Shown here: positions 16,860 through 25,916 of the stretch, piece by piece
Position numbering within the stretch: position 1 is the stretch's first letter
Layout of the letters: every line of letters starts with the position of its first letter
DNA from: Azospirillum sp051124815
Lineage (GTDB): Bacteria > Pseudomonadota > Alphaproteobacteria > Azospirillales > Azospirillaceae
Direction: 5' to 3'
Assembly: GCF_051124815.1 (NCBI RefSeq)
Contig: NZ_CP118485.1
Span: forward strand, 1,116,001 to 1,180,000
DNA length: 64,000 nt
Position numbers and translations under genes: made by a program
Notes under the pieces: generated by a model
Database searches by the model: none
Told to the model about the DNA's origin: nothing
The model's input: only the letters and a program-made list of their open reading frames with translations

Positions 16860-18253
16860 ATGGAAACCTTGTCGGCCCTTCTATACCTCGTCGCCTCCAT
16901 CTGCTTCATCATGGCGCTGCGCGGGCTGTCCAGCCGGAGACCTCGCGCCAGGGCAACATCTACGGCATGGTCGGCATGACCATCGCCATCCTGACCACGC
17001 TGGCCTCGCCCATCGTGCAGTCCTATTGGATGATCGTGCTGGGCATCGCCATCGGCGGCGCCATCGGCTATGTGGTCGCCAAGAAGATCGAGATGACGGC
17101 GCTGCCGCAGCTGGTCGCCGCCTTCCACTCGCTGGTCGGTCTGGCCGCCGTCTTCGTCGCGCTCGCCGCCTTCTACTCGCCGGCGGCCTACGGCATCGGC
17201 CTGCCGGGCGCCATCGCCAAGGGTTCGCTTGTCGAGATGGCGCTGGGCACCGCGGTCGGTGCGATCACCTTCACCGGCTCCATCGTCGCCTTCGCCAAGC
17301 TGCAGGGTCTGGTCACCGGCAAGCCGCTGGTCTTCCCGATGCAGCACCCGCTGAACGCGGCGCTGGGCGTGCTGACCGTCATCCTGATCATCTGGCTGGT
17401 GCAGTCGAACTCGACCACCGCCATGTGGCTGATCATCCTGGTGGCGCTGGCTCTCGGCTTCCTGCTGATCCTGCCGATCGGCGGCGCCGACATGCCGGTG
17501 GTCATCTCGATGCTGAACAGCTATTCGGGCTGGGCGGCCTGCGGCATCGGTTTCACCCTGCAGAACAACCTGCTGATCATCACCGGCGCGCTGGTCGGCT
17601 CCTCGGGCGCGATCCTGTCCTACATCATGTGCAAGGGCATGAACCGCTCGATCTTCAACGTCATCCTCGGCGGCTTCGGCGGCGAGGCGGCGGCGGCGGG
17701 CGGTCCTGCCAAGGGTCCGCAGGGCAGCGTCAAGGCCGGCTCGGCCGAGGATGCCGCCTACATCATGAAGAACGCGCAGTCGGTCATCATCGTCCCCGGC
17801 TATGGCATGGCGGTGGCGCAGGCGCAGCATGCGCTGCGTGAAATGGCCGACGTGCTGAAGCATGAAGGCGTGGACGTGAAGTACGCCATCCACCCGGTGG
17901 CGGGCCGCATGCCCGGTCACATGAACGTGCTGCTGGCGGAAGCCAACGTGCCCTACGACGAGGTGTTCGAGCTGGAGGACATCAACCGCGACTTCGGCAC
18001 CGCCGACGTGGCCTTTGTCATCGGTGCCAACGACGTGACCAACCCGGCCGCCAAGACCGATCCGACGTCGCCGATCTACGGCATGCCGATCCTGGACGTG
18101 GAGAAGGCCAAGACGGTGTTCTTCATCAAGCGCGGCATGGCGGCGGGCTATGCTGGCGTCGAGAACGAGCTGTTCTTCCGCCCCAACACCATGATGCTGT
18201 TCGGCGACGCCAAGAAGGTCACCGAAGAGGTCGTGAAGGCGATGGAAGCCTGA
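16860..18253 (+). pseudogene. pntB: NAD(P) transhydrogenase subunit beta (PntB), one frameshift near the start
   Basis: Starts METLSALLYLVASICF at 16860. At 16934-16935 (AGCCGGAG where AGCCCGGAG would encode S-P-E) a single C is missing and the frame moves; from 16967 onward it is open to 18253 (428 codons). The protein has several membrane helices, then the NADP-binding domain III with IVPGYGMAVAQAQH, HPVAGRMPGHMNVLLAEA and VIGANDVTNPAA. PntB with PntAA/PntAB couples hydride transfer from NADH to NADP to proton entry across the inner membrane. A strong terminator follows. Because of the four indels in the operon, true integrity is unclear. Confidence 0.88.
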
Positions 18254-18280
18254 CCGGCATCCATTGCAGTTGACCGGACC

Positions 18281-18318
18281 GGGCGCGGGAAGCAAGGCTT
18301 TCCGCGCCCGTTTCTTTT
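18281..18318 (+). terminator. Intrinsic terminator after pntB
   Basis: GGGCGCGGGAAGC (18281-18293), loop AAG, then GCTTTCCGCGCCC (18297-18309): a 13-bp stem with one G-T wobble, followed by GTTTCTTTT. This closes the pnt operon. Confidence 0.85.
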
Positions 18319-18352
18319 GGGCCGGAAAACGACAAGAGAGGATGCCGAGACC

Positions 18353-18640
18353 ATGACCGCCTACATCATCGCCGACGTGCGCGTGACCGACCCCGTCGCC
18401 TATGAGGTCTACAAGTCGCTGACCCCCGACGCGATCGCCAAGAACGGCGGTCGCTTCATCAGCCGCGGCGGCGAGACGGCGGTGCTGGAAGGTGATTGGC
18501 AGCCCAACCGGATCGTCATCCTGGAATTCCCGGACATGGCCTCGGCCAAAGCCTTCTACGACAGCCCGGAATACCGCAAGGCGCGCGAGGCGCGTCGCGA
18601 TGCCGCCGATTTCAAAATGATCGTGGTGGAAGGCCTGTAA
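18353..18640 (+). CDS. DUF1330 domain protein
   Basis: 95 residues from ATG 18353, with AGAGAGGA upstream. The whole protein is a DUF1330 ferredoxin-like alpha/beta fold: AYIIADVRVTDPVAYEVYK, then GRFISRGGETAVLEGDW and IVILEFPDMASAKAFYDSPEY. It resembles dimeric alpha-beta barrel (EthD/ABM-like) small proteins; the biochemical function of the family is unknown. It stands alone between the pnt terminator and a small membrane-protein gene. Confidence 0.88.
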   Translation: MTAYIIADVRVTDPVAYEVYKSLTPDAIAKNGGRFISRGGETAVLEGDWQPNRIVILEFPDMASAKAFYDSPEYRKAREARRDAADFKMIVVEGL

Positions 18641-18781
18641 CGGACGGCCGGCGCCGTTACCGTCCGTTACACAACAGCGTCCGCGGGACACATCGCCGCA
18701 ACACGGCGCCGCTATCGCTTACCGTCACCGAGGGACGGCGGGTGGCACCGCCGTCCTCCCCACTGTGACGGAAGGCTGGCC

Positions 18782-18910
18782 ATGGACGATGACGATCTCT
18801 GCGAACCGTTCGATTCGCACCTGACGCTCTGGACACGCATCGCGGTGGCGATCCTGCTGGTGGGGGTATCGCTCTGCGGCGTGTCGCTCTACCTGCTGAC
18901 GGAAAGCTGA
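18782..18910 (+). CDS. Small single-pass membrane protein (42 aa)
   Basis: ATG 18782 to TGA 18910 encodes 42 residues: an acidic N-terminus (MDDDDLCEPFDSH), then one strong hydrophobic helix (about residues 19-39, containing VAILLVGVSLCGVSLYLL), and a short polar tail TES. GGAAGG lies about 8 nt upstream, a good ribosome site. The N-terminal charge suggests a single-pass inner-membrane protein. I recognise no family. A perfect 9-bp hairpin (GGACGGCGG/CCGCCGTCC, 18733-18756) stands just before it. Confidence 0.6.
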   Translation: MDDDDLCEPFDSHLTLWTRIAVAILLVGVSLCGVSLYLLTES

Positions 18911-19093
18911 GGCCGTACCGCCCAAGCCGCGCCGAACCCACGATTTCTGCGGCTTTCCGGTCGTAGTCGATGCATTAATAACAGTAAATTTTTGTGTAAT
19001 AATGAATTCCCGTTTCCAGTTATGTGGAAATCGCTCTTCTCCATCCGCGCAATCGTGCTAAATAGCCTCGGAACCCCAGTCGAGGATGATCCG

Positions 19094-20122
19094 ATGCTCC
19101 GCTTCACCCGCCGCTTCACCCTTGCCGCCCTGGTTGCCCTCGGGGCCGCCACCGCCGTGATACCCGGCATTGCGCGTGCCGCCGACCCGGTGAAGCTGGA
19201 AATCGGCTACATTCCGATCCTGGCGGCGTCGCCGCTGTTCATCGTCGATGGCCAGGGCTGGGCCAAGGATGCGGGGATCGAGCTGAAGCTGACCCGCTTC
19301 GAATCCGGCCCGCACGCCATCCAGGCGATGGCCGCCGGCAAGATCGACCTGCTCTATGCCGGCGTCGCCCCGGTGCTGGTCGCCCGCACCAAGGGCGCCG
19401 ACATCTCGGTCATCGCCAATTCTGCGGTTGAGGAGATGGTGGTCGCCGCGCGCGGTCCCTTCGCCAAGGCGGTGGGCGCCAACCCGACGGCGGAATCCTT
19501 CAAGAAGTTCGCCGCCGACACCGGCCGCAAGCCGAAGATCGGCACCCAGCCGCCGGGCTCCGTTCCCGACACCGTGCTGAAGCACTGGCTGTTCAAGGTG
19601 GTGAAGGTCGATCCGGCCGACGTGGAACTGGTGCCGATGGGCATCGAGAAGACGCAGCAGGCACTGCTGGCCGGCGCGCTCGACGCCGCCACCATCCGCG
19701 AGCCGACGGTGACCGTCACCCGCCAGATGGACCCCAACGTCGCGCTGCTCGCCACCGGCGCCCAGATGTTCCCGAACCAGCCCGGTACCGTCGTCGCCGC
19801 CCGTGCGGAGGTGCTCAAGGCCCATCCCGACGCGATCAAGGCGCTGGTCAAGGCCCACATCCGCGCCGTCGACATGATCGCCAAGGACCCGGCCGCCTCG
19901 GCGAAGCTGGTGAACAACTATCTCGGCAAGGGCCTGCTGGAGCCGGCGACGCTGGAAGCCGCCTTCAAGGGTCCGGGGTCGAACTTCCTCGCCGACCCGC
20001 ACAAGGTCGTCCCGGCGGTCGAGCAGATGATGGCCTACACCAAGGAGATCGGTTCGGCCAGCGAGACGATCCCGGTGGCCGAGGCCTTCGACTTCAGCTT
20101 CTACGACGCCGCCGCCAAGTAA
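19094..20122 (+). CDS. ABC transporter substrate-binding protein (SsuA/TauA/NrtA type)
   Basis: 342 residues from ATG 19094 (GAGGA upstream). A Tat/Sec-like signal with Arg-rich start (RFTRRFTLAALVALGAA) and cleavage around ARA-A, then an NMT1/SsuA-like fold: LEIGYIPILAASPLFIVDGQ, SGPHAIQAMAAGKIDLLYAG and IGTQPPGSVPDTVLKHWL. Such proteins bind sulfonates, taurine, nitrate, bicarbonate or thiamine precursors in the periplasm; the ligand cannot be assigned. It heads a three-gene operon with permease and ATPase, and no assimilation enzymes are nearby. The 180 bp upstream is AT-rich and likely holds the promoter. Confidence 0.85.
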   Translation: MLRFTRRFTLAALVALGAATAVIPGIARAADPVKLEIGYIPILAASPLFIVDGQGWAKDAGIELKLTRFESGPHAIQAMAAGKIDLLYAGVAPVLVARTKGADISVIANSAVEEMVVAARGPFAKAVGANPTAESFKKFAADTGRKPKIGTQPPGSVPDTVLKHWLFKVVKVDPADVELVPMGIEKTQQALLAGALDAATIREPTVTVTRQMDPNVALLATGAQMFPNQPGTVVAARAEVLKAHPDAIKALVKAHIRAVDMIAKDPAASAKLVNNYLGKGLLEPATLEAAFKGPGSNFLADPHKVVPAVEQMMAYTKEIGSASETIPVAEAFDFSFYDAAAK

Positions 20123-20134
20123 GCCGGCCGACCG

Positions 20135-20905
20135 ATGCAGACCGACAAGCCGATGAAGTCCTATCAGAAAGTCGCCCTTTCGGCGCTGGGCGTCGTTGCC
20201 TTCCTGCTGGCGTGGGAAGCGGTGGCGCGCAGCGGAGTCGTGCCGGCCCGGCTGCTGCCGTCGCCGAGCGCGGTGCCCGCCGCCTTCCTGACCGAATTCA
20301 AGAGCGGCACCTGGCAGGAAATGGTGATGGCCAGCCTGTCGCACTATCTCGTCGGGCTGTCGCTGGGCACCTTCCTCGGCGTGTCCTTCGGCACGGCGGC
20401 GGCGCTGTGGGGCATGTGGGACGCCTTCCAGGCCTGGGTCGTGCGCATGCTGCGCCCGATCCCGGCCATCGCCTGGATCCCCTTCGCCATCATCTGGTTC
20501 GGCGTCAGCGAAGGGGCGGCGTCCTTCCTGATCTCGCTGACGGTGTTCTGGATCAACTATTACGCCAGCTACGCCGCCGTGCGCGGGGTGGACAAGGACC
20601 TGATCGAGCTTGGCCATGCCTTCGGGCAGGGCGGGCTGATCCCGCGCCTGTTCAAGATCATCCTGCCGGGTGCCCTGCCGGGCATCCTGTCGGGCATGCG
20701 TGCCGGGCTGGGGCAGGGCTGGATGACGGTGGTCGCCGCCGAGCTGTTCGGCATCTCCGGCCTCGGCATGCGGATGATGGAGGCGTCGGGCCTGCTGGCG
20801 ACGCACATCGTCGTGCTCTACATGGTCACCATCGCGCTGCTCTATGGCGTTTCGGATTTCCTGTTCATGCAAGTTCAGTCGCGGGTGCTCTCATGGCAGC
20901 GGTGA
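20135..20905 (+). CDS. ABC transporter permease (SsuC/TauC type)
   Basis: 256 residues with about six membrane segments. The cytoplasmic EAA loop (ELGHAFGQGGLIPRLFKIILP) contacts the ATPase, and IPAIAWIPFAIIWFGVSE is the conserved BPD_transp_1 core of the nitrate/sulfonate/taurine group. The ATG at 20135 lies 12 bp after the binding-protein stop; an ATG at 20153 (MKSYQ) is an alternative. The 3' end overlaps the ATPase start by 13 bp, so the three genes form one operon. Confidence 0.88.
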   Translation: MQTDKPMKSYQKVALSALGVVAFLLAWEAVARSGVVPARLLPSPSAVPAAFLTEFKSGTWQEMVMASLSHYLVGLSLGTFLGVSFGTAAALWGMWDAFQAWVVRMLRPIPAIAWIPFAIIWFGVSEGAASFLISLTVFWINYYASYAAVRGVDKDLIELGHAFGQGGLIPRLFKIILPGALPGILSGMRAGLGQGWMTVVAAELFGISGLGMRMMEASGLLATHIVVLYMVTIALLYGVSDFLFMQVQSRVLSWQR

Positions 20906-21663
20906 GCCTTTCCAAGACCGCCGCCGCCGCGTCGGTCATCGACCTCGAGGACGTGTCGATCGGCTACGGCAAGGACGCGCCGCCGGTGCTGGTCGACGTG
21001 AACCTGTCGGTCGAGCGCGGCAGCTTCGTCGCCATCGTCGGCCCGTCCGGCGTCGGCAAGTCCACGCTGCTGCGGGTCGTCGCCGGCCTGCACACCGCGC
21101 GCAGCGGCGGCGTCACCATCCACCAGGACCAGCGTCCCGGCCATCGCCCGGTCGGGCTGGTGTTCCAGGACTCCCGCCTGCTGCCCTGGCGCCGGGTGAT
21201 CCGCAATGTGGAGTTCGGGCTGGAGGGCCTGCCGGTCAGCCGCGACGAACGCCGCCGGCGGGCGGAGGCCGCGCTGAAGCTGGTGCGGCTCGACGGCTAT
21301 GCCCGCCGCTGGCCCTACGAGCTGTCGGGCGGCCAGCGCCAGCGCATCGGCATCGCCCGCGCCATGGCGGTGGACCCGGACATCCTGCTGATGGACGAAC
21401 CCTTCGGCGCGCTCGACGCCATCACCCGCCACAACCTGCAGGACGAGCTTCGCCGCATCCATCAGGAGACCGGCAAGACGGTGCTGTTCGTCACCCACGA
21501 TCTGGAAGAGGCGGTGCATCTGGCCGACCGCATCATCGTGCTGGGCGGCACCCCGGCCCGCGTGGTGCGCGACGTGCGCAACAGCGCCGGCCGGGACGGC
21601 TCGGTGTTCCGCGATCAGGTGGAACAGCTGCGGTCGGAGATCGCGGACAATTACAGCATCTGA
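20893..21663 (+). CDS. ABC transporter ATP-binding protein (SsuB/TauB type)
   Basis: 256 residues from ATG 20893, overlapping the permease end. Walker A GPSGVGKST, Q-loop VFQDSRLLPWRRV, signature LSGGQRQRIGIARA, Walker B ILLMDEPFGALD and switch His FVTHDLEEA are all present, so it should be active. FQDSRLLPW is characteristic of the nitrate/sulfonate/taurine group. It powers the permease at the inner membrane. It is followed by the inverted-repeat element at 21681-21820. Confidence 0.93.
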   Translation: MAAVSLSKTAAAASVIDLEDVSIGYGKDAPPVLVDVNLSVERGSFVAIVGPSGVGKSTLLRVVAGLHTARSGGVTIHQDQRPGHRPVGLVFQDSRLLPWRRVIRNVEFGLEGLPVSRDERRRRAEAALKLVRLDGYARRWPYELSGGQRQRIGIARAMAVDPDILLMDEPFGALDAITRHNLQDELRRIHQETGKTVLFVTHDLEEAVHLADRIIVLGGTPARVVRDVRNSAGRDGSVFRDQVEQLRSEIADNYSI

Positions 21664-21680
21664 TGGGGTGGCCTGATGTC

Positions 21681-21820
21681 TCCCTCTCCCCCCGGGGGAG
21701 AGGGTCGGGGTGAGGGGGATGCATGACGAGGATCTTCGAGAATCCCGGAGTGCACCTCTCCCATTCAAGCCACGCCTTGCGACCCCCTCACCCTAACCCT
21801 CTCCCCGGGGGGGAGAGGGA
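21681..21820. repeat. GC-rich intergenic inverted repeat, copy A
   Basis: Two oppositely oriented units of the family also seen at 44063, 58724 and 61647. The first (21681-21714) has the 23-bp palindrome around CCCTCTCCCC/GGGGAGAGGG and a tail TCGGGGTGAGGGGG. The second (21783-21820) begins CCCCCTCACCCTAA, followed by the same palindrome. The pair lies between convergent genes (ABC ATPase and threonine dehydratase) and resembles REP/BIME elements. It may also act as a bidirectional RNA 3' end. Confidence 0.75.
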
Positions 21821-21840
21821 ATCCTGGGGGCGAGAGGGCC

Positions 21841-23055
21841 TTACCCCACCTCCACCATCAGGCTGGTCGGATAGCCCGCGTCCCTCATCCGTGTCATCAG
21901 CGCCTCGACATGGGTCTGGTTGCGGGTTTCCAGCACCACGTCCACCTCGGCCATCTTCACCGGCACATTGTGGAACAGGCGCTGGTGGTGGACCTCGACG
22001 ATGTTGGCGCCGGCCTCGCCCAGCAGGCGGGTGACGCGGGCCAGCGCGCCGGGGGCGTCGGTGATGCCGATGCGCAAGCGGACGATCCGGCCCTCATAGA
22101 CCAGCCCGCGCATCAGCACCTGCGCCATGATGCGCGAGTCGATGTTGCCGCCGGACAGCACCATGCCGACCTTGCGGCCGCGGTAGCGCTCCGGTTCCTC
22201 CAGAATGGCGGCGAGCGCCGCGGCGCCGGCCCCCTCGGCGACCATCTTCTGCATGGTGGCGAGGCGGTAGACCGCTTCCTCCAGCCGGGCCTCGCCCACC
22301 TCCACCACGTCATCGACCAGCGCGCGGATGATCGGCAGCGTTAGGGCGCCGGGCGCCTTCACCGCGATGCCCTCCGCCACCGTGGCGCCGCCGCAGGTGA
22401 TCGGCTGTCCGGCCAGCGCCTGACGCACGGCGGGGTAGAGGCTGCACTGCACGCCGACGATCTCCAGGTCGGGCCGCAGCGCCTTGGCCGCCGTCGCCAT
22501 GCCGGCGATCAGCCCGCCGCCGCCGATGGGGATGACGAGCACGTCGAGATCCGGCACGTCCTCCAGCAGTTCCAGCGCCGCCGTGCCCTGCCCGGCGGCG
22601 ACCAGCGGGTCGTCGTAGGGATGGACGAAGGTCAGCCCGTCGCGCGCTGCCAGATCATGGGCGAAGGCGGCGGCCTCGCTCAGCGTCTCGCCATGTAGCT
22701 CTACGGTGGCGCCCAGATTCTCCGTCCGTTCCACCTTGGTGAAGGGGGTGAAGGCGGGCATGACGATGGTCGAACGGATGCCCAGCCGCGTGGCGTGGCA
22801 GGCCACGGCCTGGGCATGGTTGCCGGCGGACATGGCGATGACGCCGGCTTGGCGCTCCGCCTCGCCCAGCGACAGCAGCTTGTTCAGCGCGCCGCGCTCC
22901 TTGAAGGAACTGGTGGCGTGCTGGTTCTCCAGCTTCACGTGCAGCCGGCACCCCGCCATGTCCCCCAGGCGGGGCGCCGGAACCGTGGGCGTTCGGGACA
23001 GGTGCCCCGCGATGCGCGCCGCCGCGGCACGCACGTCCTCCAGAGTGATGGTCAT
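21841..23055 (-). CDS. ilvA: Threonine ammonia-lyase with C-terminal ACT domain
   Basis: 404 residues from ATG 23055. A fold-type II PLP enzyme: LENQHATSSFKERGAL contains the PLP lysine (SSFKERG), IPIGGGGLIAG binds the phosphate, and SGGNIDSRI is conserved near the end of the catalytic domain. A single ACT-like domain follows (LRIGITDAPGALARVTRLLG). It deaminates threonine to 2-oxobutanoate, either for isoleucine synthesis or catabolism; the short single-ACT form resembles the TdcB/IlvA2 type, so the symbol is approximate. Its ATG overlaps the TGA of the upstream acylase gene, indicating coupled translation. Confidence 0.87.
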   Translation of the reverse strand: MTITLEDVRAAAARIAGHLSRTPTVPAPRLGDMAGCRLHVKLENQHATSSFKERGALNKLLSLGEAERQAGVIAMSAGNHAQAVACHATRLGIRSTIVMPAFTPFTKVERTENLGATVELHGETLSEAAAFAHDLAARDGLTFVHPYDDPLVAAGQGTAALELLEDVPDLDVLVIPIGGGGLIAGMATAAKALRPDLEIVGVQCSLYPAVRQALAGQPITCGGATVAEGIAVKAPGALTLPIIRALVDDVVEVGEARLEEAVYRLATMQKMVAEGAGAAALAAILEEPERYRGRKVGMVLSGGNIDSRIMAQVLMRGLVYEGRIVRLRIGITDAPGALARVTRLLGEAGANIVEVHHQRLFHNVPVKMAEVDVVLETRNQTHVEALMTRMRDAGYPTSLMVEVG

Positions 23056-25916
23056 TTCTTGGTTGTCCCGGTGTTGCGTGGTGTGAGTGTCAGCACCTCC
23101 GCCCCTGCCGAGATCAACGTGCCACGGTCGCCGGCCAGACGCAATGAGCCGCCATCGCGCCAGAGTTCGACCAGATCGCCCCAATGGCGGGACCAGATGT
23201 TGCCGGACTGGCCGGTGGCGATCACGAAGCGGGAATTGTCCAGATCGGCCAGATCATAGACCGCGCGGAACCCGGCGCCATGGACATGGCGGAAGGGGTT
23301 CGCCGGGTCGCGGGTCGAGGTCGAGCCGCGGTTGACGGTGAAGAAGCCGCCGTCCGTCTCCACCGACAGGTCGGCGGTGCCGCCGATCAACGGCAGGCGG
23401 CTCAGCATCCGGTGGACCAGCGCCGCCTTGTGGTCGTCGCCCCAGCGCCAGTTCTTCAGGCTGGACCCGTGACGCTCGGCCAGCATCGCCACCGCCGCCT
23501 CCAGCGACCGGCCGATCATGTCGGCGCAGCTTTCCTTCTGCGGCGTCGTGACGTCGTCGCACCACTCCGGCCGCTCGTCCAGGACATGGCGCAACGCCTC
23601 CGGACGAAGCTCCCAGTAGGAAGCGAAATCGGGGCCAAGTTCGTCGGCGAACACGGCACGCACCAGTTCGCGCATCCATGCCGTGAAGATCAGCGGTTCC
23701 GGCCGGGCGCGGTCCATTCGGCCGTCCCAACTGCGCAGAAGAGCCGCTGCATCGCTGGCGAGGCCGGGCGGGGACGGATATTTCAGCAGTTCGGGCAGGA
23801 AATCGCGGGCAGGAAGCGAGACGGTGTCCATCTGCTGGCGCGCCACGTCATCGACTGAAAAGCGGCCGGTTCCCAGCATCTCGACGATGCGCTTGGCGCG
23901 CGACGGATCCGGCCATTCGGTGGCGAGGCGATAGGGATAGTCGCGCCCGACCACCGCGTTGTTGGCGTTGACGAACTGCCCGGACGGCGGGTTCACCGAC
24001 TGCGGCAGGGCGTAGTAGGGCAGGAAGCCCGTCCAGTCATACTCGCCGGTCCAGCCGGGAACCGGCACGCGGCCGTCGCCCTTGCGGCGGATCGGCACCC
24101 GGCCGGCGGAGATGAAGCCGACCGTGCCCGTCACATCCGCATAGACCACGTTCTGCTGCGGGGCGACATGCAGGCGCAGCGCCTCGCGCGCCGCCTCCGC
24201 CGTTGCCGCATGGTTCAGTCGGTAGAGCGCCTCCGCGCTGGTGTCGTCGTCGGCAAGGCCGGGGAAGGACAGCGCCAGCACCGGGCCGGGCGAGTTTCCA
24301 CTGGCGGGCGCGGCGTCCAGGTCGGAGAGGACCGGGCCATGCCGCGTGCTGCGCACGGTCAGCGTCTGCGACGGTTCGCCGGCGATGGCGATGGTTTCGG
24401 CGCGCGTCTCGAAAGGCTGGCTGCCGTCAGGGGTCAGGTAGCGGGCGGGATCCTGCGGGTCCGGCTTTTCGACGAACAGGTCCTGGGTGTCGCTGTGGGT
24501 GGTGGTGAAGCCCCAGGCGACCTTGCCGTTGTGGCCGAGGATGGTCAGCGGCACGCCCGGAACGGTGGCGCCGGTGACGGTGAAGTCGGGCGTCACGATG
24601 CGGGCGAGATACCAGAGGATCGGCGCCTCCAGCCCGAGATGCGGGTCGTTGGCGAGGATCGGCTTGCCGGTGGTTGTGCGGGCGCCGGTCAGGACCCATT
24701 CGTTCGAGGCGGTGTCGAAGCCCATTTGCGGCAGGGCCGCCAGGGTGCGGCGCACGGTTTCCCGCAAATCCATGCCGCGCAGGTCGGTCGCCAGCGTGGT
24801 GGGCGCGCCGGGGGCGTCGGGCGGGAAAAGGTCGTCGAGCTGGGCCGGCGACAGCCGCTCCAGCACGCGGGAGCGGAACAGTTCGTCGCGGTAGTTGGCG
24901 GAGAGTTGCAGTGCCATCAGCTTGGCCCAGACCAGACTGTCGGCGACCGTCCAGGGCTCCGGCGTATGGCGCAGAAGCTGGAATTCGACCGGCAGCGCCT
25001 CCGACCGCGTGGCGAGATAGGCGTTCACGCCCTCGGCATAGGCTTCGAAGGCGGTGCGGGCCTCGGGCGACAGGGTGGCTTCCATCGCCTCCGCCGAGCG
25101 GCGGACGCCCAGCGTGCGCATCAGGCGGTCGGTGCGAAGCGCGAAGTCGCCGTATTTGGTGCCGATCAACTCGGCCAGCCGGCCGGCGCCGGCGCGGCGC
25201 ATCGTCTCCATCTGCCACAGCCGGTCCTGGGCGTGGGCGTAGCCCAGTGCGCGGTAGGCATCGCGCTCCGTCGCGGCGAAGATATGGACGACGCCTTGGC
25301 GGTCGCGGACGATTTCAGCCGGAGCGCCGCTGCCGGGGATGGCGACGGTGCCGCTGGTCTGCGGCTGCTGCGCCCGCATCCACCAATATGCGCCGACCAG
25401 CGTCACCGGCGGCAGCAGAACCAGCACGCCCGCGATGACCGCCACCTTGCCCCAGCGTCCGCGCGGCAGACGCAACCGCGGGCCTCCTGGCGGCCGGCTG
25501 GCAGGTGCGGCTTGGGGGGGATAATGCGGGGGTGGGGCGTAGGGCGGAACCGCTTGCGGCGGCTGCACGCCATAGGGCGGCGCCGGCTGCTGCGGATAGG
25601 GATAGGGCTGGCCGGGCGGTTGCGGATAGGGATAGGGCTGGCCGGGCGGTTGCGTTCCCATGGGCGGGGGCGCGGGGGGATAGCTTCCGGGCGGATAGGC
25701 GTTGGGCGGGTAAACCGGCTGCTGCGGAGGCTGCGGGTAGGGTGCGCCCGGATACTGGACCGGTGGTTGCTGCGGGGCCGCCGGATAGCCGGCATAAGGA
25801 GGTGCAGCGGGCGGTGCGGCAGGAGGGGCAGGGCGGGACAGCGCACGCGCCAGGGCGGCGCGGAGATGGAAGGCGCAGGTCTCGCCGGCGCGGATCAGGG
25901 AACGGCGCAGCATCAC
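23052..25916 (-). CDS. Penicillin acylase family protein with Pro-rich N-terminal tail and membrane anchor
   Basis: 954 residues. Residues about 28-150 are extremely rich in Pro/Tyr/Gln/Ala (PYPQPPQQP, PYPYPQPPGQ repeated). A membrane helix follows (about 157-177, VAVIAGVLVLLPPVTLVGAYW), then a complete Ntn-hydrolase acylase: SGSGAPAEIVRDRQGVVHIF, ALGYAHAQDRLWQME, and the autocatalytic site ASNEWVLTGARTTTGKP, in which the Ser of SNEW would be the nucleophile of the beta chain. Substrates of such homologues include acyl-homoserine lactones and other N-acyl amides, so penicillin is not implied. It is probably anchored with the catalytic part in the periplasm. It is coupled to threonine ammonia-lyase by a 4-bp overlap. 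Confidence 0.85.
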   Translation of the reverse strand: MMLRRSLIRAGETCAFHLRAALARALSRPAPPAAPPAAPPYAGYPAAPQQPPVQYPGAPYPQPPQQPVYPPNAYPPGSYPPAPPPMGTQPPGQPYPYPQPPGQPYPYPQQPAPPYGVQPPQAVPPYAPPPHYPPQAAPASRPPGGPRLRLPRGRWGKVAVIAGVLVLLPPVTLVGAYWWMRAQQPQTSGTVAIPGSGAPAEIVRDRQGVVHIFAATERDAYRALGYAHAQDRLWQMETMRRAGAGRLAELIGTKYGDFALRTDRLMRTLGVRRSAEAMEATLSPEARTAFEAYAEGVNAYLATRSEALPVEFQLLRHTPEPWTVADSLVWAKLMALQLSANYRDELFRSRVLERLSPAQLDDLFPPDAPGAPTTLATDLRGMDLRETVRRTLAALPQMGFDTASNEWVLTGARTTTGKPILANDPHLGLEAPILWYLARIVTPDFTVTGATVPGVPLTILGHNGKVAWGFTTTHSDTQDLFVEKPDPQDPARYLTPDGSQPFETRAETIAIAGEPSQTLTVRSTRHGPVLSDLDAAPASGNSPGPVLALSFPGLADDDTSAEALYRLNHAATAEAAREALRLHVAPQQNVVYADVTGTVGFISAGRVPIRRKGDGRVPVPGWTGEYDWTGFLPYYALPQSVNPPSGQFVNANNAVVGRDYPYRLATEWPDPSRAKRIVEMLGTGRFSVDDVARQQMDTVSLPARDFLPELLKYPSPPGLASDAAALLRSWDGRMDRARPEPLIFTAWMRELVRAVFADELGPDFASYWELRPEALRHVLDERPEWCDDVTTPQKESCADMIGRSLEAAVAMLAERHGSSLKNWRWGDDHKAALVHRMLSRLPLIGGTADLSVETDGGFFTVNRGSTSTRDPANPFRHVHGAGFRAVYDLADLDNSRFVIATGQSGNIWSRHWGDLVELWRDGGSLRLAGDRGTLISAGAEVLTLTPRNTGTTKK
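25591..25650. repeat. 30-bp perfect tandem duplication inside the acylase gene
   Basis: Two identical 30-bp units (25591-25620 and 25621-25650), each encoding the ten residues QPPGQPYPYP in circular permutation, lie in the Pro-rich region. The duplication is in frame and gives a likely site of length variation by slippage. Confidence 0.9.

Noticed and set aside
16835..18691. A 618-codon minus-strand open frame over pntB and DUF1330
   Set aside because: The composition is His/Asp/Gly/Arg-rich, typical of the complement of membrane-protein genes, and the plus strand encodes clear PntB and DUF1330.
19058..20872. A 604-codon minus-strand open frame over the ABC transporter genes
   Set aside because: It is antisense to a complete binding protein and permease and lacks domains.
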